NCBI GenBank assembly: GCA_017643025.1
Contig: JAEPOG010000003.1
Location: 558,001-622,000, forward strand
Length of the DNA: 64,000 nucleotides
Source of the DNA: Rhizobiaceae bacterium
Lineage (GTDB): Bacteria; Pseudomonadota; Alphaproteobacteria; Rhizobiales; Rhizobiaceae
Direction: 5' to 3'
Made by a program: the position numbers and the translations under genes. Below, one piece after another: positions 7,737-16,024 of this stretch. The first letter of the stretch is position 1. Each line of letters begins with the position of its first letter. The notes below the pieces were generated by a model. It was not told the origin of the DNA. It worked only from the letters and a program-made list of their open reading frames with translations, and made no database searches.

Positions 7737-8468
7737 TCAGCGCCAGTCGCCGATCGTTGTCTGGATCACGGCGAGCGCGGCGACGGCTGCGGTATCGGCA
7801 CGCAGGATGCGGGGTCCGAGCGGGATAGCCGTCACGAAGGGCAGGGTGCGCAACTGCGCACGCTCGCTGTCGGAAAACCCGCCCTCCGGCCCTACCAGCA
7901 GGCCCAGCTTGCGCTCGCCGACGGCTTTGAGCGCCGGGACCGGATTGTCGGTTTCGGCGCTTTCGTCGCAGAAGATCAGCCGGCGGTCGTGCTGCCAACC
8001 CGCAAGGAAAGTGTCGAACTTTGCTGCCGCACGGACTTCCGGAACGGCGAGCACGCCGCATTGTTCCGCCGCTTCGATCACGTTGGCTTTGAGCCGCTCG
8101 ACACCGACCTTGGCGAACTGGGTGTGGTGCGTGATGACCGGCTGTATGACGCCGGCGCCCATCTCGACGGCCTTCTGCACCAGATAGTCGAGACGCTTGA
8201 TCGGAGCGAAGGCATAGACGAAATCGGGAAGCGGCGTCTGCGGCCGCGCCTGCTCCACGAGCGTCAGTTGCACGGCCTTCTTTGAGACCTGCGCAACGTG
8301 CGCCAGCCACTCGCCATCGCGGCCGTTGATGACGAGCAGCTCCGCGCCTTCGCGCATGCGAAGCACATTGGCGAGGTAATGGCTTTGCTCGCGTTCGAGG
8401 TCGACCGCGGCACCCGCCGCCAGGTTCGAAGTCACGAAAAGTCGCTGAAGCTTGTAGTTTGCACGCAT
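7737..8468 (-). CDS. rsmE: 16S rRNA (uracil-1498-N3)-methyltransferase
   Basis: A 243-residue SPOUT methyltransferase. The N-terminal PUA-like part carries '[12 protein letters not shown]' (residues 30-41). The knotted C-terminal domain shows '[21 protein letters not shown]', 'EAAEQC', '[13 protein letters not shown]' and '[11 protein letters not shown]', the SAM-binding and dimer motifs of RsmE. It methylates U1498 in the decoding centre of the 30S subunit. Length and start match the family. Confidence 0.96.
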   Translation of the reverse strand: MRANYKLQRLFVTSNLAAGAAVDLEREQSHYLANVLRMREGAELLVINGRDGEWLAHVAQVSKKAVQLTLVEQARPQTPLPDFVYAFAPIKRLDYLVQKAVEMGAGVIQPVITHHTQFAKVGVERLKANVIEAAEQCGVLAVPEVRAAAKFDTFLAGWQHDRRLIFCDESAETDNPVPALKAVGERKLGLLVGPEGGFSDSERAQLRTLPFVTAIPLGPRILRADTAAVAALAVIQTTIGDWR

Positions 8469-8499
8469 AGCCGAGTGATGCGGTGTGGCGAGCCGGGGG

Positions 8500-9147
8500 T
8501 CAAGGCGCGCTCGGGTGCCACACCGGCCTGTAGCCAGCCCTCAGAACCGCGACGCTGGTCGCCGGCGTGATCAGAAAGGCAGGCGCCGGCAGGCTGCGGC
8601 AGCTGGATGGTGTTCCCGCATAGCCGCCGAAGCCCCACGGCAGCAGCTTGCCCCGGTTCAAGGCGAAGGGTTTTTCCGAGAGCGAAATCATCGCGCCGTC
8701 GGGCAATGACCGGACTTCGCTTTCGCTCAGTTCCCTAGCGTTCGCGCCCGAAGCCAGCCGCTCGGCATGCAGACGCCCGTCGATCTCCGCTACCCTTGGC
8801 TCGGCGAGGCCGAAAGCGTCGGCGAAGGCCGTAGCGTAGCGCTTCGCCGCCTCGCGCCGACAGTAGAAGCAGGGCCGGTGTCCGGCCGCCAGCGCCGTCA
8901 CCTCGTCGGTGAAGAACAGCTCGGTCCATCCCGCGCGTCCGGATGGCGCGTTGCGGCCGAACACCTCGCGCTTGCGGCCGCGCGGATGGACGAGATCGCA
9001 GATGATCCACGCCTTGGTCGTCCAGCGGCGCTTGAGCAGCGTCCGTGTGTCGGGATCGTGGATCACGCCGCGGTTGCCCGTGAACAGCCCGCGCGACGAG
9101 TTCGCGTGGATTTCGCCGAAGGGATCGACACGGTTTTGCAGCGGCAT
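8500..9147 (-). CDS. Conserved hypothetical protein with a CxxC site
   Basis: A 215-residue soluble protein I cannot assign to a characterised family. Notable features are '[13 protein letters not shown]' near residue 20, 'WIICDL' near 47, and '[21 protein letters not shown]' near residues 84-104, with a CxxC pair that could bind metal. I have seen the '[13 protein letters not shown]' pattern in uncharacterised alphaproteobacterial proteins. The C-terminus is Pro/Ala-rich. The frame extends upstream to 9213, but the ATG at 9147 gives the more regular beginning. It is 31 bases downstream of the rsmE start, so it is not clearly co-transcribed with it. Confidence 0.6.
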   Translation of the reverse strand: MPLQNRVDPFGEIHANSSRGLFTGNRGVIHDPDTRTLLKRRWTTKAWIICDLVHPRGRKREVFGRNAPSGRAGWTELFFTDEVTALAAGHRPCFYCRREAAKRYATAFADAFGLAEPRVAEIDGRLHAERLASGANARELSESEVRSLPDGAMISLSEKPFALNRGKLLPWGFGGYAGTPSSCRSLPAPAFLITPATSVAVLRAGYRPVWHPSAP

Positions 9148-9400
9148 GCATACGCCTTTGAAAACGTTGCCTAATGAGGCGGCACTATCCGCCTTTGCCT
9201 GCGATTTGGCCACCCGGAACCGTTCCGCCGTTGCAGATTTGGCACGCCGCCGGACGGATTAACCACGACATCCATTTGTCACTGGCTTCGGGCTATTCAC
9301 CAGCCTAGTCGATTGCCGCGCATTGGCGGCTATGCGAGAACGGATTGGTAACCATGACCGGTCCACAATGAATGTTGAGGGTGTGTTGGGGATGGTCAGT

Positions 9401-9532
9401 ATGAGAACCGCCGTTTTGTCCTTGCTTCTGCTTGCGGCGGCGTCGATGGGCGCAATCGGGCTCTATTCGACGAAGGCGGCCGCCGACCGCCCCGTTGCGG
9501 ACGGCTACGGCATCAGCCTGCTGGCCCGCTGA
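9401..9532 (+). CDS. Small exported or membrane-anchored peptide, hypothetical
   Basis: A 43-residue frame with a hydrophobic stretch at residues 4-20 (LSLLLLAAASMGAIGLY) and a short polar tail. It looks like a signal peptide or single-helix membrane peptide. The start chosen has GGGGA 8 bases upstream; upstream in-frame ATGs at 9368 and 9392 are possible. It overlaps the 3' end of the convergent metallophosphoesterase gene by 20 bases. Evidence that it is expressed is lacking. Confidence 0.35.
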   Translation: MRTAVLSLLLLAAASMGAIGLYSTKAAADRPVADGYGISLLAR

Positions 9533-10262
9533 CCGTCAGCTGCCTCTTTTCCTTCTCCTCGATCACCAGAGCCGTCAGCACGCCGCTGAAATAGGCGCCT
9601 GTGTCGACATCGACCCGGTTGGGCATGATTTCCGCTTCCTCCACTGGCGTGTGGCCGTGGACAATGACCTTCGGGTGAAGCCTCGAATCCTCGAGAAAGG
9701 CCTCCCTGATCCAGATGAGATCGTTGGGATCCTGCTCGGCGAGCGGCACGCCCGGCCTGATGCCGGCATGACAGAAGAAGAAGTCGCCAAACTGGGCTGA
9801 CAGCGGGAGCCCGGCCAGAAAGCGAAGATGATCAGCGGGCATCGCCGCGACGAGGGCTTCCTTGGTCGCCTGGGCAGCTCGTTGCGACGTGAAGTCCGCA
9901 GTGACGCCATAGGAGCCTGCTGTTTGGAATCCACCATAGCGTTCGAATACACGGATGCGGTCCCCGGCGCCGACGAAATCGAGAAAGCTCTGGTCGTGAT
10001 TGCCGCGCAGCGCGACGACGCGCGGCTCGTTCGCCATTTGCTTGACGAGATACGAAATCACGCCGCGCGTGTCTGGTCCGCGGTCGCAATAGTCGCCGAG
10101 ATAAAGGATCCGCCAGTCGCCGGGCGGCCGCCGCTCGAGGTCTTCGCTGATCGTGCGGTTGATGGCTCTGAGAAGATCGAGCCGGCCGTGGATGTCGCCG
10201 ACCGCGAATATGCGCATTCCGGCCGGTCCCGCTGCGTCGAGGAAATGAACCCCGTCAGCCAC
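9513..10262 (-). CDS. Metallophosphoesterase (PP1/ApaH-like serine/threonine phosphatase family)
   Basis: About 249 residues with the full binuclear-metal signature: 'GDIHGR' near the N-terminus, 'GDYCDRGPDT' about 40 residues later, 'LRGNHDQ', then 'CHAGIRPG' and 'VHGHTP'. Such enzymes hydrolyse phosphoprotein or dinucleotide phosphate esters; the substrate is not evident. The start is ambiguous: a GTG at 10262 overlaps the lutC stop (GTGGCTGA), a TTG lies at 10277 and an ATG at 10217 just before 'RIFAVGD'. I chose the GTG because the residues between it and the ATG look family-like. It is downstream of lutABC and may be translationally coupled. Confidence 0.85.
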   Translation of the reverse strand: MADGVHFLDAAGPAGMRIFAVGDIHGRLDLLRAINRTISEDLERRPPGDWRILYLGDYCDRGPDTRGVISYLVKQMANEPRVVALRGNHDQSFLDFVGAGDRIRVFERYGGFQTAGSYGVTADFTSQRAAQATKEALVAAMPADHLRFLAGLPLSAQFGDFFFCHAGIRPGVPLAEQDPNDLIWIREAFLEDSRLHPKVIVHGHTPVEEAEIMPNRVDVDTGAYFSGVLTALVIEEKEKRQLTVSGPAG

Positions 10263-10941
10263 CCTTGCCGCCGACAACGATCACGTGCAGCGCGCGCGGC
10301 CCGTGCGCGCCGAGCAGCAGCGTCTGCTCGATGTCACCGGAGCGCGACGGGCCGGTGATGAAATTCAGCGTGCGCGGCATATGGCCCTTGCCGTAGCCTT
10401 CGCGCAGACTGTCGAGAACCGTCTCCATATCACCCGCAATGTCGGCCGCATCCACGACGACAATATGATGCTCCGACAGGAGATTGAGCGTCGTAGGGTT
10501 GTCGCGCCCGGACGCAAGCGCCAGCGTGCCGGTCTCCGCGATCGCGCCCAGCGCGTGGCTGACCGTCACTTCGTCGGAACCCTCCGTCGGGCCGATCATC
10601 ACCTGAAGCGTCCGCTCGTCGACCCATGGGATCGCACGCAAGCGCCGGTCGCTCCCCATTCTGAGCCGCGCGCCGAGATTGCGCTTGCGCAGATAGGCCG
10701 AAACGAGGGCGGGCACGTCCGCCGCCGAGGCGGCGTGGTCGACGGTAGCCGCCGCCTTCTCCGCCATTTTCGAGAACAGTTCGATGCGACCGTCATGGCC
10801 GAGCTGGCCGCGCGCCGGGATGACGCCGCGCGGCGGAAAGTCTAGGCGTGCCGACACCGCGACGCGGCGCGGATCGTCCTCGTCGTCAGAGGCGTTCACC
10901 GCGTTGCGGATGCGCGAGAGGATGGCGTCGCGGCCGCTCAT
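10255..10941 (-). CDS. lutC: LutC/YkgG-family lactate utilisation protein
   Basis: A 228-residue protein with the LUD domain over most of its length. The C-terminal half carries 'AIAETGTLAL', 'LNLLSEHHIVVV' and 'ITGPSRSGDIEQTLLLGAHGPR', the strongest family signature. LutC works with LutA and LutB in oxidation of L-lactate to pyruvate; its exact chemical role is not settled. The start is the ATG at 10941, which overlaps the lutB stop in an ATGA. The frame is open far upstream inside lutB, but that extension is spurious. Confidence 0.92.
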   Translation of the reverse strand: MSGRDAILSRIRNAVNASDDEDDPRRVAVSARLDFPPRGVIPARGQLGHDGRIELFSKMAEKAAATVDHAASAADVPALVSAYLRKRNLGARLRMGSDRRLRAIPWVDERTLQVMIGPTEGSDEVTVSHALGAIAETGTLALASGRDNPTTLNLLSEHHIVVVDAADIAGDMETVLDSLREGYGKGHMPRTLNFITGPSRSGDIEQTLLLGAHGPRALHVIVVGGKGG

Positions 10942-12374
10942 GCGCGCGCATCCTGATTGAGGGTCTGACGGTCGCGCCATTGCTGTAGGAAGGTTCTGCC
11001 TTCCGGCGCCGGCAGATCGCGATACTTCACCCAGCCCAAGGCGAAGGGCAGGAAACGGAACCGCCGCCTGGGCCCGCCCATGACGCCGATCAGCGGCATG
11101 GCAAGGTAGGTAACGAAGCGGTAGATCGAAGGCCGCTTGGCGAACCACGCCCAGAATTTCAGCCCGTAACGGGCGACTTTCGGATTGAGCCCGCGCTCGA
11201 ACTCGCGCTCGCGCCAGTGACGCATCATCTTGGGCAGCGGAATGCGCATCGGGCACACCGCTTCGCAGCGCCCGCAAAAGGTGGAAGCGTTTGGCAGGTG
11301 GCCGGCTTTGTCGATACCGATCAGAGCCGGCGTCAGCACAGCGCCGATCGGGCCGGGGTAAACCCATCCGTAAGCATGGCCGCCGATCGTGTGATAGACC
11401 GGGCAATGGTTCATGCAGGCGCCGCAGCGGATGCAGCGAAGCATGTCCTGGAACTCGGTTCCGAGCAGCGACGTGCGGCCGTTGTCCAGCAAGATGACGT
11501 GATAGTCCTGCGGTCCGTCGAGGTCGTTGGCGCGGCGCGGCCCGGTCGAAACCGTCGTGTAGGCGGTCATGTCCTGCCCGGTCGCCGACCGCGCCAGAAC
11601 CCGCACGATCTGCGCCGCGTCGTCGAGCGTCGGCACGATCTTCTCGATCGAGGCGATGACGATATGGACGCGAGGCAGCGTCTGCGTCAGGTCGCCATTG
11701 CCCTCATTGGTGACGATGATCGACGACCCAGTTTCGGCGACGAGGAAATTGGCGCCGGTGATGCCTACATCCGCTTCGAAATATTTCTGCCGCAGCACCT
11801 GCCGCGCTTCCGACAGAAGCTGGACCGGTTCTGAGAGATCCCGGTCGGCGGGCAGGTCGGTGTGGGCGCGGCGGAAATCGCTTTCCACCTGGTCCTTGTT
11901 GAGGTGCACCGCGGGCGCGGTGATGTGGCTCGGATGCTCGCCGCGCAGTTGGATGATGTATTCGCCGAGGTCGGTCTCGACCGGACGGATGCCCGAGGCT
12001 TCGAGGAAATCGTTGAGTTCGATCTCCTCCGTCATCATGGATTTGCCCTTGGTGACTGTGCGGGCGTTGTTCATGCGGCAGATGTCGAGAACGATGCCGC
12101 GCGCATCGGCCGCTGTCTCCGCCCAGTGCACTGTGCCGCCGGCTTCCTCGACCTTGCGCTCATAGGCTTCGAGATAGAGGTCGAGATGGCCTAGGACGTG
12201 GTCCTTGATGGCCCTGGCGTTATCGCGCAGCTCCTCGAACTCGGGCAGCGCGTCGATGGCCGCTTGGCGCCTGCCGACGAAATTGCCGCGTACATGCCGC
12301 ATGGCGCGCTGAAGCTGCTCGTCGTCGAGCGCTTCGCGCGCGTTTTCCTTGAAGGACGGGGAGGTGATCTGCAT
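10938..12374 (-). CDS. lutB: LutB/LldF-type iron-sulfur protein of L-lactate oxidation
   Basis: A 478-residue protein. The N-terminal LUD domain has 'TKGKSMMTEEIELNDFLE' near residue 110 and 'GANFLVAETGSSIIVTNEGNGD' near 205. The C-terminal part has two ferredoxin-type [4Fe-4S] motifs, 'CIRCGACMNHCP' near residue 310 and 'CGRCEAVCPMRIP' near 360, and a DUF3390-like tail. It is the electron-carrying subunit of the LutABC complex. lutA lies 7 bases upstream and lutC overlaps by 4, so the three are one operon. Confidence 0.95.
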   Translation of the reverse strand: MQITSPSFKENAREALDDEQLQRAMRHVRGNFVGRRQAAIDALPEFEELRDNARAIKDHVLGHLDLYLEAYERKVEEAGGTVHWAETAADARGIVLDICRMNNARTVTKGKSMMTEEIELNDFLEASGIRPVETDLGEYIIQLRGEHPSHITAPAVHLNKDQVESDFRRAHTDLPADRDLSEPVQLLSEARQVLRQKYFEADVGITGANFLVAETGSSIIVTNEGNGDLTQTLPRVHIVIASIEKIVPTLDDAAQIVRVLARSATGQDMTAYTTVSTGPRRANDLDGPQDYHVILLDNGRTSLLGTEFQDMLRCIRCGACMNHCPVYHTIGGHAYGWVYPGPIGAVLTPALIGIDKAGHLPNASTFCGRCEAVCPMRIPLPKMMRHWREREFERGLNPKVARYGLKFWAWFAKRPSIYRFVTYLAMPLIGVMGGPRRRFRFLPFALGWVKYRDLPAPEGRTFLQQWRDRQTLNQDARA

Positions 12375-12381
12375 CGGCCGG

Positions 12382-13152
12382 CTATCTGCCCCCGATCGGC
12401 GGCGTATCTGTCATACCGGCCAGCACCTCGGCGACGTGGCGGACTTCGACGGTGGAGCGCTTGCGTTTCAGCTTGCCGGCCATGTTCATCAGGCAGCCGA
12501 GGTCGCCAGCGAGCAGCATGTCGGCCCCCGTATTCACGATATGCGCCGCCTTCTCCTCCACGATTGCGTTGGAGATGTCGCTGTATTTGACGCAGAACGT
12601 GCCGCCGAAACCGCAGCAGACGTCAGCCTCTGCCATCTCGGTGAGCTTCAGTCCCTTGACGCTCTTCAGCAGCTTGCGGGGTTGTTCGCGGACGCCTAGC
12701 TCGCGAAGACCCGAACAGGAATCGTGATAGGTCGCCTTGCCGGACACCTTGGCCGGCACCTTGTCGACCCCGAGCACGTCGGTGAGGAAGCTTACAAGCT
12801 CGTGCACCTTCTCCGCGAAAGCAGACGCCCGCGCTTCCCATTTCGTGTCGCCCTGGAACAGGCCGGGATAATGCTTCTTCAGCATCCCCGTGCAGGAGCC
12901 GGAGGGCGCGACGACATAGTCGAAGTCTTCAAACGCGGCGATGGTCGACTTGGCGATTGCGCGCGTGTCCTCGCGGTCGCCGGAATTGTAGGCCGGCTGG
13001 CCGCAGCAGGTTTGCGCCACCGGCGCATCGACCACGCAACCGGCGTCCTCCATCAGTTTGACGGCGGCAAATCCGACTGAGGGGCGAAAGAGATCGACGA
13101 GGCAGGTGACAAACAGCCCGACACGGGGCGCTGTCGTTTCAGGATCGGTCAA
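12382..13152 (-). CDS. lutA: LutA/YkgE-type (Fe-S)-binding protein
   Basis: A 256-residue protein made of two CCG domains, each with the CCG cysteine motif: 'AQTCCGQPAYNSGD' near residue 45 and 'ADVCCGFGGTFCVKY' near 185. CCG domains bind Fe-S clusters in lactate, glycolate and heterodisulfide oxidoreductases. It starts at a TTG (13152) preceded by GGGGA; no ATG gives the family's N-terminus. It is the first gene of lutABC, divergent from glcDEF across 126 bases that must hold both promoters. I see no clear operator there. Confidence 0.93.
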   Translation of the reverse strand: MTDPETTAPRVGLFVTCLVDLFRPSVGFAAVKLMEDAGCVVDAPVAQTCCGQPAYNSGDREDTRAIAKSTIAAFEDFDYVVAPSGSCTGMLKKHYPGLFQGDTKWEARASAFAEKVHELVSFLTDVLGVDKVPAKVSGKATYHDSCSGLRELGVREQPRKLLKSVKGLKLTEMAEADVCCGFGGTFCVKYSDISNAIVEEKAAHIVNTGADMLLAGDLGCLMNMAGKLKRKRSTVEVRHVAEVLAGMTDTPPIGGR

Positions 13153-13278
13153 GGTGTTTCCCCGTCGCTTCCCCCGGCGGTATGCGCGACTGTCGAGATT
13201 TCCTCTTAACCGCGCCGCATCTGCGCCGTTATAACGGGAGGGTCCTCGCCGCGAAAGGCGAAGTTGGAAGGAGACTTA

Positions 13279-14775
13279 ATGTCCGGCCTCATGATGCCGA
13301 AACCGAGCGACGCCACGCTCCGCCGCCGCGACGAGATCGTGGCCGACATGCGGGTGATTGTCCCGGGCGAGGGCGTTGTCGAGACCGAGCGCGAAATGCG
13401 CGCTTTCGAAACCGACGGCCTGACGGCCTACCGCCAGTTGCCGTTGGTGGTCGTATTGCCGGAAACGACGGCGCAGGTGGCGCGCATCCTGAAATATTGC
13501 AACGAGCGCGACATCCGGGTCGTGCCGCGCGGCTCCGGCACGTCGCTGTCCGGCGGCGCGCTGCCGCTGGAGGATGCGGTTCTTCTGGTGATGAGCCGCT
13601 TCAACCGGGTGCTGGAAATCGACTATCCCAACCGCGCCGTCGTCGCGCAGCCTGGCGTCACCAATCTTGGCATCAGCCACGCCGTCGAGGCGGAAGGCTT
13701 CTACTACGCGCCGGACCCGTCGTCGCAGATCGCCTGTTCCATCGGAGGCAATGTTGCGGAGAATTCGGGCGGCGTGCACTGCCTGAAATACGGGCTGACG
13801 GCCAACAACGTGCTCGGCATCGAGATGGTGCTGATGGATGGCGAGATCGTGCGACTCGGCGGCAAGCACCTCGATGCCGAAGGATACGACCTGCTAGGCG
13901 TCATGACCGGTTCGGAGGGGCTGCTCGGCGTCGTCACCGAAGTGACGGTTCGCATCCTGCAGAAGCCGGAGACTGCGCGCGCAATGCTGGTCGGCTTTCC
14001 GTCGAGCGAGGCGGCGGGTCAATGCGTCGCCGATATCATCGGCGCCGGCATCATTCCCGGCGGCATGGAGATGATGGACCGCCCGGCGATCCGAGCGGCT
14101 GAGGATTTCGTCCACGCCGGCTACCCGCTCGACGTCGAGGCGCTGCTGATAGTCGAGCTCGACGGGCCGCAGGCCGAGGTCGACTGGCTGATCGAGCGCG
14201 TCTCGGCCATCGCCGACAAGAACGGCTGCACCACCAGCCGCATCTCGAGCTCCGAGGCCGAGCGCGCCTCGTTCTGGGCCGGGCGGAAGGCGGCGTTCCC
14301 GGCGGTCGGCCGCATCTCGCCCGACTATTACTGCATGGACGGCACGATTCCGCGCAAGGAACTGCCGCGCGTGCTGGCCGGCATGCGGGCGCTGTCAGAA
14401 AAGTACGATCTACGCGTCGCCAACGTCTTCCACGCCGGCGACGGCAATCTCCATCCGCTCATACTCTACGACGCCAACAAGCCGGGCGAACTGGAAAAGG
14501 CGGAGGAGTTCGGCGCCGACATTCTGCGGCTGTGCGTCGAGGTCGGCGGCGTGCTGACCGGCGAGCACGGGGTCGGCGTCGAGAAGCGCGACCTGATGCC
14601 GGAAATGTTCACCGAGGCCGACCTCGACCAGCAGATGCGCGTCAAATGCGCCTTCGACCCCAACCATCTGCTCAATCCCGGCAAGGTGTTCCCGCAACTG
14701 CGCCGCTGCGTGGAACTTGGGCGCATGCACATCCATCGCGGCCAGGTGCCGTTCCCCGACATTCCGAGGTTTTGA
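13279..14775 (+). CDS. glcD: Glycolate oxidase FAD-linked subunit
   Basis: A 498-residue flavoprotein of the FAD-binding type-4 family. It has 'VVPRGSGTSLSGGALP' near residue 83 (FAD pyrophosphate loop), 'YAPDPSSQIACSIGGNVAENSGG' near 145, and the C-terminal 'NVFHAGDGNLHPLILYD' and 'GGVLTGEHGVGVEKR', typical of GlcD and D-lactate dehydrogenases. With GlcE and GlcF it oxidises glycolate to glyoxylate at the membrane. The start has a strong GGAAGGAGA site. D-lactate or another 2-hydroxyacid cannot be excluded as substrate, given the lut genes alongside. Confidence 0.93.
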   Translation: MSGLMMPKPSDATLRRRDEIVADMRVIVPGEGVVETEREMRAFETDGLTAYRQLPLVVVLPETTAQVARILKYCNERDIRVVPRGSGTSLSGGALPLEDAVLLVMSRFNRVLEIDYPNRAVVAQPGVTNLGISHAVEAEGFYYAPDPSSQIACSIGGNVAENSGGVHCLKYGLTANNVLGIEMVLMDGEIVRLGGKHLDAEGYDLLGVMTGSEGLLGVVTEVTVRILQKPETARAMLVGFPSSEAAGQCVADIIGAGIIPGGMEMMDRPAIRAAEDFVHAGYPLDVEALLIVELDGPQAEVDWLIERVSAIADKNGCTTSRISSSEAERASFWAGRKAAFPAVGRISPDYYCMDGTIPRKELPRVLAGMRALSEKYDLRVANVFHAGDGNLHPLILYDANKPGELEKAEEFGADILRLCVEVGGVLTGEHGVGVEKRDLMPEMFTEADLDQQMRVKCAFDPNHLLNPGKVFPQLRRCVELGRMHIHRGQVPFPDIPRF

Positions 14776-14786
14776 GCCGCAGCCGC

Positions 14787-16016
14787 ATGACAACCTTCAC
14801 GCCGTCCGCAGCCTCGGAAGTTCTCGACGCCGTCAAATGGGCTGTTTCAGAGGAAACGCCGCTCGAAGTCGTCGGCCATGGCTCGAAGCGCGGCGTTGGC
14901 CGGCCGGTGCAGACCGAGCATGCGCTCGATCTGTCAGGCCTGTCAGGCGTCACGCTCTACGAGCCGGAAGAGCTGGTTTTGTCCGCGCAGGCCGGCACGC
15001 CGCTTGCCGAGATCGAGGATCTGTTGGAGCGCAACGGCCAGCAACTGGCGTTCGAACCCATGGATTGCGCCGCACTTTTCGGCGCTGAGCCGGGCAGGGG
15101 AACGATCGGCGGCGTGCTCGCTACGAACCTCGCCGGCCCGCGTCGCCTCAAGGCAGGCTCCGCGCGCGATCATATTCTCGGCATCGACGCCGTGTCGGGA
15201 CGCGGCGAGATATTCAAGTCTGGCGGTCGCGTGGTGAAGAACGTGACCGGCTACGACCTGTCCAAGGCCATGGCCGGCTCATGGGGAACGTTAGCGGTCG
15301 TCACGGCTCTGACATTCAAGGTGCTGCCGAGGGCCGAGGAGGAAACGACTGTCGCCGTTCGCGGGCTGACAGACGAGCAGGCCGCGACGGTGATGGCCGC
15401 AGCCCTGGGCTCCAGCGCCGAGGTCTCTGCAGCAGCCCATCTGCCGGAGGGAGTCGTATCGACCGTGGATCACGGCGTGCTGGGCGGCGATGCCGCCACG
15501 CTTCTGCGCGTCGAGGGATTCGGGCCATCTGTTGCGAGCCGTGTCGAACTGCTGAAATCGCTGCTCGCCGATGCGCCAGAAATCGAACTGCTCGAGAGCC
15601 AGCGCTCGCGCACGGTCTGGCGCGACATACGCGACTGCGCTCCCTTCGCCGACGGAACCGAGAAACCGGTCTGGCGCATTTCCGTTGCGCCCTCCGCCGG
15701 CCACAACGTTGCGCTCGCCATCCGCCGCCAAGCGCCGGCTACCGCCTTCTATGACTGGCAGGGCGGTCTGGTCTGGCTGCGCATGGAAGCGGAGGATGAG
15801 GCCGAAATCGTCCGCGATGCCGTCGCGAGGTCGGGCGGCGGTCATGCCACGCTGCTTCGCGCGCCGCCTGCCGTGCGTGCCGCCGTTCCTGTGTTCCAGC
15901 CGCAGCCACCGGCGCTGGCTGCACTATCGGCACGTCTTCGCGCCGAATTCGATCCGAAGTCGGTATTGAACCCGGGCCGCATGTATCGGACCGGAACCGA
16001 CGGCATGACACTATAG
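14787..16016 (+). CDS. glcE: Glycolate oxidase subunit GlcE (FAD-binding)
   Basis: A 409-residue protein related to the FAD domain of GlcD. It has 'EVVGHGSKRGVGRPV' near residue 28, 'GTIGGVLATNLAGPRRLKAGSARDHILG' near 107, 'KNVTGYDLSKAMAGSWGTL' near 150, and the closing 'FDPKSVLNPGRMY'. GlcE is required for activity alongside GlcD and GlcF. A longer in-frame extension upstream reads through glcD and is rejected. The ATG at 14787 is 11 bases after the glcD stop. Confidence 0.93.
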   Translation: MTTFTPSAASEVLDAVKWAVSEETPLEVVGHGSKRGVGRPVQTEHALDLSGLSGVTLYEPEELVLSAQAGTPLAEIEDLLERNGQQLAFEPMDCAALFGAEPGRGTIGGVLATNLAGPRRLKAGSARDHILGIDAVSGRGEIFKSGGRVVKNVTGYDLSKAMAGSWGTLAVVTALTFKVLPRAEEETTVAVRGLTDEQAATVMAAALGSSAEVSAAAHLPEGVVSTVDHGVLGGDAATLLRVEGFGPSVASRVELLKSLLADAPEIELLESQRSRTVWRDIRDCAPFADGTEKPVWRISVAPSAGHNVALAIRRQAPATAFYDWQGGLVWLRMEAEDEAEIVRDAVARSGGGHATLLRAPPAVRAAVPVFQPQPPALAALSARLRAEFDPKSVLNPGRMYRTGTDGMTL

Positions 16017-16024
16017 GGGCTGAC

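Noticed and set aside
14532..14786. N-terminal extension of glcE through glcD
   Set aside because: Arg-rich shadow of glcD in another frame; the normal GlcE start is the ATG at 14787.
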